Source: Rhizopus arrhizus
Lineage: Eukaryota; Mucoromycota; Mucoromycetes; Mucorales; Rhizopodaceae
Length of the DNA stretch: 64,000 nt
Assembly (NCBI GenBank): GCA_024220505.1
Contig: JAKZZE010000004.1
Location: 248,001-312,000 of the forward strand
Reading direction: 5' to 3'
The notes beneath the pieces were generated by a model. It did not search any database. It was given only the letters and a program-made list of their open reading frames with translations, and was not told the origin of the DNA. The translations under genes were made by a program, and so were the position numbers. Each line of letters opens with the position of its first letter. The stretch's first letter is position 1. This document shows, piece by piece, positions 22,673 to 33,667 of this stretch.

Positions 22673-24278
22673 ATGAGTTGGAAGGTTTGTTATTTCTTGT
22701 TTACTTTCTATTTTTCTTTCTATTAACTGTTTTTTTTTAAAAAAAAAAAAGGGATTAACAAAAGCAGTGAATCGATTACCATATCAATTATTATCTAAAA
22801 AGAGTGAAGGTAAAAGAAAAAAAAAAAAAAGCCAAGAAAAAGCAAGAGAAAATAACGAAATGATTACAAATATAGCCACAAAGGACCCTGAATTCATTAT
22901 ACTTGAAAAACAATTTACTGAATTTTCAAAGCTGATTGAAGTATTTGCCAATGATGCACGTACCTTTCGTGATAGTATAGCCTGTAAGAAGATGTGTAAA
23001 ATGTAGGATTGTATGTATGCTTACGTTAGGACGAGGATAGCTCTTTTGTCAAATCAGGCTGCTATGGCACAATATTTGAGTGTGATATTTGATAGCCACT
23101 TGGGTATTGAAGTACCTCAAGGCACGGTACAAAAGAGATTTCAACAAACACCAGCGATACAACAGCAAGCAGTGAACGATGCAGAAGCTGCTATGGCGTA
23201 CTGTAGAGATGAAGTGTTGCCTGAATTAGTCAGTACTAATGAAGATGATCTCTTGTCTCATACTTAATTATACCCATAGGATGTGGTAGATCGTGATATC
23301 GTACGACCTTTAATGGAATTAAATGAAATTATCAAAACAATTCAGAAAACCATTGTGAAAAGAAACCATAAATTAATCGATTATGATCGACACAGGATCT
23401 CTTTACAAAAACTGACCACGAAGACTGAAAGAAGTTTTAATGAAGAAAAACAAATTTTCAAGGTAAATCGGATGGGGAGATGCAAACACGCCATGAGCTA
23501 ATATTAAGATTCAAATATCAGATTCAATCACAGCTTGAAACAGCCACACAAGATTATAATTACCTCAATGACATGTTAAAGAATGAACTTCCTCGATTCT
23601 TTCAACTCAAGATAGCCTTCATTCAACCCGTATTTGAAAACTTGTACAACATGCAAGCGCGTATCTATGGCATGATCTATGCTCGATGCTATGAGCTACT
23701 CAACCACAACCTCGAAGCCTTTTCGACACATACCTTGGGCATCGAACAAGGTGTTCAGCAAAGAGCACTCGCAAGGGATGCTCGTGCAGAGATGGAAAAC
23801 TTGGATTTATTAAAGTCGGGTGGAAAAGCTTGGTTGGCAGCTTCGGGAGGCGCGAACAATTCGAAGCTGTCCCTTCAGGAACGTGCTGCGCTTCGAAAAC
23901 AGGAAATGGCAGGTGACCAACCTTCGTACTCGTCTTATTCACCACAGCCACAACCTCAATCGCCTTACTCACAACCCATGTATTCGCCACAGCAGATGGC
24001 TTCACCTCCTCCTGCCTATACGAGTCATACTCACGTGCCCACAGCAGAAAAGAAAAAGTTTGTGGTCGCTTTGTATGATTATAATGCTCAGGCAGAAGGC
24101 GATCTCAGTTTTAGAAAAGATGATCGAATTGAGCTTGTGACAAGAACGGCCGATGCCAACGATTGGTGGACAGGTCGATTGAATGGAATGACAGGTGTCT
24201 TTCCAGGTAAGTTGTCTTGATTTGGTGTCTCTCTCCTTTTTAATTGTTCTTTTAGGCAATTATGTTGCAGAATTATAA
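22673..24278 (+). CDS. RVS167: Amphiphysin-like BAR-SH3 protein Rvs167
   Basis: Six exons (22673-22684, 22752-22983, 23041-23228, 23280-23462, 23522-24206, 24256-24278) give 440 residues. The first exon is only 12 nt and encodes MSWK, joining to GLTKAVNR, which matches the start of Rvs167 and its relatives. A BAR domain (about residues 10-250) is followed by a Pro/Gln/Ser-rich linker and an SH3 domain with ALYDYNAQAEGDLSF, DWWTGRLNG and PGNYV. The last intron splits the SH3 end. The protein bends membranes at endocytic sites together with Rvs161, whose gene lies at 45.3-46.3 kb here. A Lys-rich stretch near 22810-22850 may hide one more small intron. Confidence 0.92.
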
Positions 24279-24446
24279 GTTGCTTTTTTATTTTTTTTTA
24301 TTTAAAATAAACATAAAAAAAAAAAGAGAATCAGACATACGTGCTGTATGTAAGAGAAGAGGGGGAAAGGTGATAGGGGGGGGGGGAAATCATAAAAAAG
24401 TATCAACATATTCTTGCTTAGTGAACACATAAAAGGGTATAAACAC

Positions 24447-26068
24447 TTAATGTAAAACATGATTAACGAATCTTGCAAGTTCAGTTGAAGTAGAACATTT
24501 TAAAAGTCTACTTTGAACATGAGCCTCAATTTCCTACAGAGATTTTTAGTATGAAACAAGATACAAAAAAAAGATGAGACTTACAGAAAGGGCATCCTTG
24601 GCAGTAGGTCTTGTAGAAGGTTGTTCGTCCAGTAACCAAGCAACCAAACCACGCATGTACATGGTAGGATAACTATAGGTAAATGTAGGACTGGGTTCAT
24701 GAAGCACAAGACTAAAGAGCTCCATTTCATCCTTGATTAAATAATGAGGAGGCACTCTGTCCATCATTTCGATGATTGTGATACCAAGGGACCACATGTC
24801 AATCTTTTCATTATAATTCTGTTCCCGAATCACTTCGGGTGCCATCCACTTGCTTGTGCCCAATCGGTCACGATTACGTCGCGTCGTACGAGTTGCTAAT
24901 CCAAAGTCCGCTATTTCCCTCCAAAAAGTCAATACACCTCTTTCTTTTTCACGTCTCTGTGTTTACCTAGCTTGACTTCACCATTCCAGCCCAACAAGAG
25001 ATTTTCACACTTGATGTCACGGTGAATGAAACCTTTCGAGTGCAGATAACAAAGTGCCTTGAGCGTTTCACAAGCGATATGGATCGTATGTTCTTCAGGG
25101 ATGCCTCTTTGACAGAGAACGGCAAAGACAGAGCAACGCATGAGATCCATGGCCATCCAGACATCATCACGCCAAAGGGAGACCTCACGCAGGCGGATAA
25201 GGTTAGGATGTGCGGTGGACATGATACGGAGCTCCCGGATGATGGCCGCCTTGTATTCGCGGTCGGGGTCTAATCGGCATCGTTTGATGGCCAGATGAAG
25301 GTTTTTCTTGTACTTATGACTTGCACGTACGACCGAACCATTCACGCTAGCAAAGAGGTGAGTGTTGTATGTGGCGTGATGAAATCAACCTACCCTGTAC
25401 CGATCTCTTTGAATCCGGTGTACTTGTTCCTTGGATCCAGTGTCGACAGTTGAACCTTGGGTAACGCCTTTCGAATCTTTCTTTCAAACTCATTTCCGGA
25501 ACGAATCAAGGGAGGTAACTGAGGTATCTCTGTGGTGGGTCCTACTGGATACCAAGGCTTGCTGACCACTCGTTTATCAGGATAGTCTCGTAAGGTCGGT
25601 GTCTTTTTAGGGTTGGGTTCTGGTTTTAAAAAGCAATCGGGACCAAACACATTGGGAATTTCATAATTTCCAGGAGGACGCCAGACTTCCTTTGAAAAGA
25701 GTGAGTTGGAAGATAAAAGGAGAGAAAGAGGGGGAGTTACCTTGGTAACTTGAATTGAGGAATCATTGGATTTGGTGGAATAAAAGGAAGACCGACGAAG
25801 ACATCCAGTCGATCTTCTCTTGAGTGATATATCAACCGTAATTAAACTGGTCTTTTCGGTTGTCAAGGATCTCGATTTACGTAATTGTTGCTTTGGTTTT
25901 TGATCAAATAAGCGCTATATTGAATCATTGATTTTTAATTTTTCTCTTTTTTTTTCTTTCTTTCCTTTTGCTTACAGTCTTTTCTTGGTCTTTTGCAGCA
26001 GCAAGAATATGCTTACCCAGTTTTGTGTTTTGATTTGTTTTGTTGTTATTTGTTGTAAAGTGAATCAT
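24447..26068 (-). CDS. STE20/PAK-like protein kinase without visible CRIB domain
   Basis: Six exons (26068-25976, 25914-25741, 25689-25394, 25346-24967, 24910-24585, 24533-24447) give 451 residues. The kinase domain starts at about residue 180 with loop IGTGVNGSVVRA, catalytic Lys in AIKRC, HRDIKCENLLL, DFG, and GTSKWMAPEVI, close to the PAK GTPYWMAPEV signature. Group assignment to STE20/PAK rests on these motifs. The N-terminal 180 residues have basic and Pro-rich parts but I see no CRIB (I-S-x-P) motif, so regulation by Cdc42/Rac is not supported. The first exon model is the weakest part. The gene converges on Rvs167. Confidence 0.8.
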
Positions 26069-27539
26069 TTTTTAAACCACTTTTTTTATATTTATTTTAT
26101 GAAAAGAAAATCATGTAAAAAAAGAAAAAGAAAAAAAAGAAAAGAAAGGAAAAAAAGTTTTTATTATTATTTTGTATTAGATTCAACTCCTCTTTCCCAA
26201 ATTTATCTACTTTGTGTTGCACTGCTTAAAATAGTGCTATTTTTTTTTTATCATTCAAAGCACAAATAGCTTTTATACAATAACCATTTGTTTTGCTTTT
26301 TTTTTTTTTTTTTTTTACAAACAAAAGCTATCACTGCATTTTTTTTTTCATTCCCTTTTTTTTTTAAAATCTCTTTTCTCTTCACAGCACGTGTGAACTT
26401 CATCGTCCTTCAGCGACCATTCTTTTTGTTCTGTCAATTTTTTTTTCTTTATTATCTAAACGTGTAAGACAATAAAAAAAACGTGGCACTTGCTTTTTTA
26501 AACTTCTTTTCCCATCTTCAATCGAATTCATCAAACTTAAAAGAACAATGGATGGTTGCTTAGTAACGTCGGTTTTGTTGTTGCAGTAAAAAGAAGAAAA
26601 AGGTGGAATGATTCATGACTGAATGAATTGTTTGTGCATGCTTCCCCCCTCATTTTCAATAGAACACAAATCGATCATTGTTTCTCAACATTTATCCGAT
26701 GATTTTCACCGTTTCACGTTTCTTGTATGTCATGCTATCCTGTGACTTGTGTATACAATTGAATGCATTAGTGCCTCTTTTTTTTTTCTCTCTTTTAGAA
26801 AAAAGCACAGATTTTTTTTTTTTTTGCACTTTATACAATTATGTTTTGTTTGAATAGTCTCTATTCATCTGGTGCAATCTGTGACACAATCTGGGCTTTT
26901 TTTTAACATTCTACAATTTGAAAAAAAAAAAAAAAATTAAAAGTGCTCTCAAGGCATTGTGATATTCTTTTTATTAAAAAAAAATGAATTTTGCTTCTCC
27001 TTTTTTTTATAGGCTTTGAAAGTGATCCGTGTTTCATTTTTATTGCTATGCTTCGTTTCTACTTTTAGTTAATTTATTACTTTCATCCACTGTAGAATTT
27101 TGCACAGACTTTTTTTTTTTTTTTGTCTCACTTGAAGCACTCTGGTTCCAGTTTAATTCATGTTCAGGGGTAATCAAATCGGACAAGAAGGTGACATTTA
27201 AGCTTTAAAGTGAACAAAAGAAAGTGAGACTTGTGTGCTCAATAAAAGTAAAACATCAAATTTTTTTATTTATCCTTTTTCTCTCTTTCTTTTGATACAA
27301 GAACGAAAATGGGCCGAGAACAAATTAAACTTTTCTTCTTTGGTTTCATGTTTATTTCTATTTTGCTTTTATGCGAAACTTTTTGTCTTTATTTAGTAAA
27401 ATGAACTTGTTTTGTTTTCATGATCAGCTTTTGTTTATTTTCATAATCACATTCTATATTTGCAAGAATCACTTTTTTTCTTCTTTCTCTTACATCAGAG
27501 CCCTTTTTTATCTTTCTTTTATTTTCACAGCAACACACA
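26069..27539. other. T-rich divergent promoter region
   Basis: About 1.5 kb between the divergent kinase and Rab genes. It has many T runs of 8-16 nt and short CT tracts and no credible ORF. It probably holds both promoters and long 5' leaders; no specific site can be named. Confidence 0.5.
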
Positions 27540-28437
27540 ATGGATGACGAGTACGATTACTTACTTAAACTTAATCTAACGGGTGATTCAGGTGTTGGTA
27601 AATCTAATCTCAAATCTAGATTTGCAGTAAGTGACAGCCCAGTTTTTTTTTGAAAACTCATCTGGCTCCTTTGATACGTTTTAGAGAAATGAATTCGACT
27701 TGGAGTTTAAAAGTACTAAGGGTGTTGAGTTTGAGACTAAAATCCTTGAAATTGGTATAGACAATAGTAGCTTAAAATAGACAAGAGAATGTATTGCTAA
27801 ATTCTACTTTAGATAACCGTATTATCAAGGCACAAGTTTGGGATACAACTGGACAAGAAGAACACAGGCCTATCATCAGCGCGTAATGATATATAAAAAG
27901 ATGATTGGAGAGAGAGAGAAAGGAATGAGTGCTAATGTTATTTTATAGTTATTACCGTGGTGTGGCAGGTATATTGATTGTTTACGGTAAAACGAAATAA
28001 AAAACTTCCTTTGTTTTCATACTCAACTCCCTTTCACCTCTGTAGACATCACCTCTCGATCCTCCTTTGAAAACGCTCGACGTTATTGGCTTAAAGAAAT
28101 AAGAGAATACGCAGATCCGAATGTTGTGATTATGCTCGTAGGCAATAAGGCCGACTTATCCGAATCCAGTCGAGAGGTCGAGACAGAGGAAGGTAGATCA
28201 CTGGCTGAAGAAGAAGGACTTTTATTTATCGAGACATCCGCCTTGGATGCTACCAACATCGATACAGCCTTCACTACCCTCATCGGCAAACTCTGTTCAA
28301 ACCTGCCCAAGAAACCCAAGGCTACCCCAAGCCAATCGATAACCAAAAAACGTATGCAGTCAAGATTCCCTCGTGTTCGAGGTTTGTTTTCTCGTAAAGA
28401 AATTAGAGAGAAAGAAAGTAAATGTATATGCTGTTGA
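27540..28437 (+). CDS. Divergent Rab11/Ypt31-type small GTPase
   Basis: Five exons (27540-27626, 27685-27754, 27813-27882, 27949-27986, 28046-28437) give 218 residues. The start [12 protein letters not shown]-loop [15 protein letters not shown] after switch II, NKADL and SALD place it in the Rab11/Ypt31 group, which works in trans-Golgi and recycling traffic. It ends CICC, a double-Cys geranylgeranylation signal. It departs from Rab11 at conserved sites: STKGVEF instead of STIGVEF at switch I, and [10 protein letters not shown] instead of WDTAGQERYR at switch II. The Ala-to-Thr change is at the position of Ras residue 59. It may be a diverged paralogue beside a standard Rab11 elsewhere in the genome. 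Confidence 0.85.
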
Positions 28438-28450
28438 ATAAAGGTTTATT

Positions 28451-28785
28451 TTACACATCATTCAAATCTCTCTTGATACTTCTCGGTGAATGTCTGTGGC
28501 TGACGGTATGACCAAAACCTTCTTTGGATTCTGAACGCTCGATAGGTGTTCGTTTACTGGTACGCTTTTGAGGTTCATCATCAGATGATTCAGTGGACCA
28601 AGGTCGATCGACTGTGCCGTATCCTGTGGAGTGAAGTTCAGGATGTTCTCTAGACTCTTTACTACGGTTCCATGCGTCTTGACCAATAGGGTAATTATCT
28701 AAAGAATTGACTATTTAGTGATGCATGAGCTAAGCACAATGACATACATACCTGTCTTTGCGTCTTTGTTGATTGAATTATTCAT
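28451..28785 (-). CDS. Small hydrophilic protein of unknown function
   Basis: Two exons (28785-28752 and 28698-28451) give a 93-residue protein that starts MNNSINKDAKT. It is rich in charged residues, Ser and Pro and contains YPIGQDAWNRSKESREHPE, a likely conserved block, then an Arg/Lys/Ser tail; it is probably disordered. The stop codon is 13 bp from that of the Rab gene on the other strand. Intron signals (GTATGT and CTTTAG) and phase support a real gene. I do not recognise the family. Confidence 0.6.
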
Positions 28786-30942
28786 TGTATTACGATAAGA
28801 AGTTGAAAAAAAAATAAAATAAGAAACGACAGCTAAATTTATGCAAAAGAAAAATCACACTTGATCAACGTCACAGCGATGTAATTTGTAAAATTTCTTT
28901 TTTTGTTACTTTTTTAGATCAACGATGTGTAATCAGTTGAAAGAGGTATTTATTTATAAACGTTCAATCAAAATCCTGTACGAAAGATATCATATAAAGA
29001 TGATTATACTCACTGCATTTTATGATGATTCTTCAAAGAGTTCGCTCTTCACTGCCTTCAATCCTGAAGATTTACCTTATCCCTCTCATCTTCCCATGAG
29101 CTAAAAAATAGGCTTTGTTCTAACCTACTACTATTTTTTTTTTCAGTCACCTTATGCAAATTTGCTTTGTGTTCACTTGTGATTGATCTTGGCTTGAACA
29201 CAAGTAAAGATATTCAAAAGTCTTGTTGAATGAAGCAATGCACTCTGAGCTATTTTTCATTAAAAAATTGTCTCAAAGAATGCGTCTGCATGCTTTCAAA
29301 CACTTTTTATTCTGCAGTAAACTACTTTCTTCAGAAAAGAAATCATCTTGGCTATTATTTTAAATATCAGACTATCCTTTTTTTTTTTCTTACTCTACCA
29401 TCAAGCCATTCATGATCGTTGTTAAAAATTTTATTCTATCACAGCAAGTGTAGCATCCGCTACGAATCTGTTCAAGAATCATGTCTCGTGGACATCTGAG
29501 ATAATTTGATAAACAGACAGAACCGCAGCACTCTTCTTGAGCTTGGATGATATCAGAGTGGATCAGAAACGATAAGAACAAGCATAGTGTGCTTCAATTC
29601 TGTTAGGTGGACGATCCATGTGAATATAAAAAAAGATGCAAAATTTACTTTTTGAAAAGTTCTAGTTCATTTCCGGTCATCGTGTGGCCATGGAGTCTAA
29701 ATCAGGCAGGAAGAGAGTGTCTGAAGACCAGAAAAGGATAAACACTATGTAATGCTGCGTCAATACGGCTTTTTAAAACATGGATGAAGGATGGAAGCGA
29801 ACGATATGTGTTGTAGTTCCGATCAGTTCCAATACATCGGTTATGATTTTTATGCTCTATGAAAACATCATTGGCTGTGCCTTTATGAACAAGCTCCTTA
29901 GGGATCCTTCCAGAGTACGATAAGCCTTTTATGGTGAATCTTCCGTTTTATTTAATTCCACATAATTTAAAATTACATTTTAATACAAAACAAATGTGTT
30001 GTGATTTGTGGTGAGTAAATGATAAGAGCCTCTACTTATTTCGCCTATTCTACTTTTTTTTTTTTTACTTGTAGGCACAAGTGTACACTGTCTAAATCAA
30101 AGTGAAACAAGAAATATTCTTTTTTTAAAAAAAAAATTGTCTCAAGAGATTAAATTTACAATTTTTTTTTTGTACTTTAAGAAGGATAGAAAGTATAGTA
30201 GCGCTCTGAAAACTGTATTACAGTATTTGCGTTTGAAAAATCGTCGTACATGTCGTACGCAGACATACTAATTGAGATGGAAAAACAAACAAATGAAATT
30301 GGCAGAAATCCATTTTATTATTATTCTACAATCATTCAGTAACCCTTAAAAAATAACACGGTAAACGAAATGATAGATAAAAGAATGTTTATGCTCAAGA
30401 TAAGAGCAAGTCAAGAATAGAATATTCAAGTGGTGTTTGCTATATTATTTGAGGGAGAAATCACAAATGATTTTTTTTACCAACACTTAAACATATTTTT
30501 GGATTCTGTTCTCTTTTACTTTACGCAACCACCGTTTCTTTTTGTGTGTGTCTTCCACAACTGTGTGTTTTCTTTTCCTTTACTCTCCTTTATTTACTAC
30601 ATGATTATACGAATTTCATCCTTTGAGATCCATGTCCTGACATTATTTTGCTTACTCTTTACGAATAGTTTAATAAAAAATACGCTTTTTATATAGTTTA
30701 GCTTAAAAAGGGGAGAGCCAGTCGCGATGTTACATTAAATACACAGTATAAGGAATGGTGGACATTTATTACCTTTACTGCGGCTCGTTATGTGTCACTA
30801 CACGAGATTCTTATGACGCTATTTGGATTAGTAAGCTTGGGGGGTTTTTTGAACCTCTAAACACCTTAGTAACATCAAGCTGCGGTTTGTTAATATTCTG
30901 CTCTCTTTTACCATACGCTCTTGATTGCCTCATGAGCGGATG

Positions 30943-30944
<2 letters not shown>

Positions 30945-30983
<39 letters not shown>
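30945..30983. repeat. T homopolymer, 39 nt
   Basis: An unbroken T run by reading; the exact length in the genome may differ because such runs are error-prone. Confidence 0.8.
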
Positions 30984-30984
<1 letters not shown>

Positions 30985-31439
30985 AAAAGTACCATTTTCA
31001 GAAAGTAAAGTCACATTTTTACAGATTTTATAATATATACAAAAAAGCAACAAGTAAACGCGACATTTATCCCTGAAAATAGTAATCACCTCCAAGTATA
31101 ATGTAACAGCCTTAATCATTTTGTTTGTTTGGTCAAAGCTTTGTGTTCCAAAGAGAATAGCTTCATTTGCGTACTTTTTAGTAATCGTTTCATTACTTAT
31201 TTTATCAAGTAAAATACTATAGACTGACATTATTGTTTTTAACACAGCGTATTTGACAACCAAGAGAGTATAGATATGCTATTTATCTTTGAAAACCGAA
31301 TATATTTTAGGTTACTATTCCCTTTTCTGTATACATCTAGAGAATAAAGTCAAGTTTATTATTCCTAAAATAGCTGTCATGTAAAGGTTTTGAGCGACTG
31401 CGGTAGCACCAATACTATAAAAGTATTAAAGGGACGCCA

Positions 31440-31441
<2 letters not shown>

Positions 31442-31484
<43 letters not shown>
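31442..31484. repeat. T homopolymer, 43 nt, just upstream of the esterase gene
   Basis: The longest single-base run I saw in the window. It ends 35 bp before the esterase ATG, so it lies in the promoter or 5' leader. Confidence 0.8.
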
Positions 31485-31490
<6 letters not shown>

Positions 31491-31519
31491 GAAACTTTAT
31501 CTTTGTCCTTTTACTCTGT

Positions 31520-32646
31520 ATGTTTGAATCCTTGCCTATTCCGCTACCACCAGCTGCCATAGATTTCATCGCAAAAACGTTTGATATCTCACAAGAAGAA
31601 GCTTCTACTACTGAAAGCTTCCGGCTCTTTAAAAAACACATGAAAGACATAAGAGGACCAGCCAATGTAGAAAAGGAGGACAGGACGATCGAATTTGATC
31701 ATATCAAGGCTGATATTACCATCATACGGCCCTTGAAGCATGAAAATAAGATTTTACCGGTTATTTTATACTTGTAATAGTATTCTTCTTCAAACGATTG
31801 TTATGTATCTAATATTATTTTATAACAGACATGGTGGAGGATGGATTGTAGGAGATTATGATGATTTCTCTTCATTGGTGAATGAGGTACTGTGATTATG
31901 CTTTTTTATAGCACATACTTATTCTTCTTGGTTCAATAGATAGCCAACCATATGTGTTGCTGCGTTGTATTTGTAAACTATTCATTGAGTCCCAAAGTAA
32001 AGCATCCAGTTGCTTTAGAAGAATGTTATGCTTCTCTTTGCTGGGTTCAACAAAATGCACAAGCTCTCAATGTTGATTTGAATCGATTGGCTGTTGCTGG
32101 TGATTCTGCTGGAGGAAACTTGACTGCTGCTCTTACAAGTAAGTCATTCGTCCCGTTAAGAATAGAGATGTATTCTTAATACTGCCTCTTATTTATATAG
32201 TCCTTGCAAAGCAAAGAGGAAACACAGGCATCACCAGCCAAGTTCTCTTTTATCCCGCTGTTGACAATAACTTTGAAACTGAATCTTACATTCTTCATAA
32301 AGATAATGCTATATTACCTCGTGAATGGATGATGCAAGCTTGGCAATTGTACGCTGCAAAGGAAGAGGATTACAACTCACCTCTGATGGCGCCCTTGAAA
32401 GCCACTCTAGAAGAACTCAGTGGCCTTCCTCCTGCGTTGGTCATAACAGCTGAAAACGACATACTTCGAAGTGAAGGAGAGGCCTATGCGAAGAAATTGG
32501 CAAAAGCTGGCGTTCCTACCATCTCTGTAACATACCAAAATGTCGCTCATGGATTTGCATCAGCCGCCATTCCCGAGTCTTACTTGGTAGTTGGTCAAAT
32601 GGCCGATTGGTTAAATAGAGGTTGGAAGAGCACTCCAAAGATTTAA
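31520..32646 (+). CDS. HSL/AES-type alpha/beta-hydrolase (esterase)
   Basis: Four exons (31520-31773, 31829-31886, 31940-32138, 32201-32646) give 318 residues. The oxyanion-hole motif HGGGW is followed by the Ser elbow GDSAGGN; the acid is likely Asp in TAENDILRSEG and the base His in VAHGFAS. These are the signs of the hormone-sensitive-lipase family, which cleaves short-chain esters; similar enzymes act on lipids or xenobiotics. No signal peptide is seen, so it is probably cytosolic. The length is normal for the family. The acceptor of the second exon sits right before HGGGW and the phase fits. Confidence 0.88.
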
Positions 32647-33278
32647 TTTAGAAATAAAAAATTATGGCTTTTATTATAATTTTCCAACCATTATTGCATT
32701 TTATCTTTTGAACCAATCTCTATTCATGATTTGATAAACCATAAGGATGCTCATTCAATCTTGGCATTTGCCGATTTCTTTCATATTATAAACAGTCGAG
32801 TCAATCCCAGCTGCTTGTCTATTGAAAGAAAGCCAGGGACTTAAAATGCAAGAACTTGTTGTATCCAAGAATGCTTTAGATGGCATATAACCCTCGCGCA
32901 GTCTATGAAAGTGAGTTACTAACCTGTTTATAAAATGTTTTCTGGCATACACTAATTTTTTTTTTTTTTTTTTTTTTTTTTAGAAAAAGAAAACTATTTC
33001 TTTTATACTCTTCAAAAGGCTTACAGCTACAAACCATCTCTTCTTTTCTTACAGGCTTACAATTCTTCTCTTTTATGACCAGCTTAAGTAAACAACGCAT
33101 GTGTTAACCATAAGAAGAAAGAAAGACTTTGGGCTTTTCCAATAACCAAAAAGTTTTAATAAACTTTTTGCATTGTAAGCTTCTATGGCTGTGATATAAG
33201 CTAATTTTTATTATGGGCATTATCATGCCACCATTTTTTTTTATATATAAACTAAACATTGTATAGTAGTGCGTATAA

Positions 33279-33560
33279 TTAAGCACGACGTAAGATACGT
33301 ATCTTGTACGGCATTGGCTTAGAAGCAATACCTTCTTTGACAATAAGATTCAAATCAATAGATATAAGGTTACCTTCTAAATCAAGCTTGGGTACAACAG
33401 TAAACTTAGAAAAGAAACAAGCATAGAAATTAAAATATAATAAGGTGATAAGAAATGATACTCGCGAAGATAATACATTAATAAATATAAGCGATACAAA
33501 AGTATTTGTATTTGCATGGCAATAACACCATTTTATTTCAAAGATTGGAAGTGGTCTCAT
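33279..33560 (-). CDS. Possible small protein gene
   Basis: From the ATG at 33560 (MRPLPIFEIKWCYC) the frame is open to a stop at 33279. The last part, KLDLEGNLISIDLNLIVKEG and KPMPYKIRILRRA, looks like a conserved, structured end. The hydrophobic middle could be an intron (GTATCG to a CTAAG acceptor), giving about 62 residues. I do not recognise the protein. It is divergent to the methionine synthase reductase gene, 107 bp away. Confidence 0.3.
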   Translation of the reverse strand: MRPLPIFEIKWCYCHANTNTFVSLIFINVLSSRVSFLITLLYFNFYACFFSKFTVVPKLDLEGNLISIDLNLIVKEGIASKPMPYKIRILRRA

Positions 33561-33667
33561 GTACAATGTAGACTTGAAAATAATATAAAAAAGGAAATAC
33601 GAGATTGTATTGGGTTAAAAATAAAATAAAAATGTTTTTTTTTCTTACTTACCCCTTTATTTTGTAA

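Larger units (their letters stand above)
28786..31519. other. Long intergenic region, nothing recognised
   Basis: About 2.7 kb with only AT-rich sequence and two long T runs. ORFs in it are short or depend on homopolymers, such as a poly-lysine frame on the minus strand over the T run at 30945-30983. Confidence 0.5.

Noticed and set aside
30811..31263. Minus-strand ORF of 150 codons with a run of lysines
   Set aside because: It exists only because of the 39-nt T run; the rest has no likeness to protein and no splice context.
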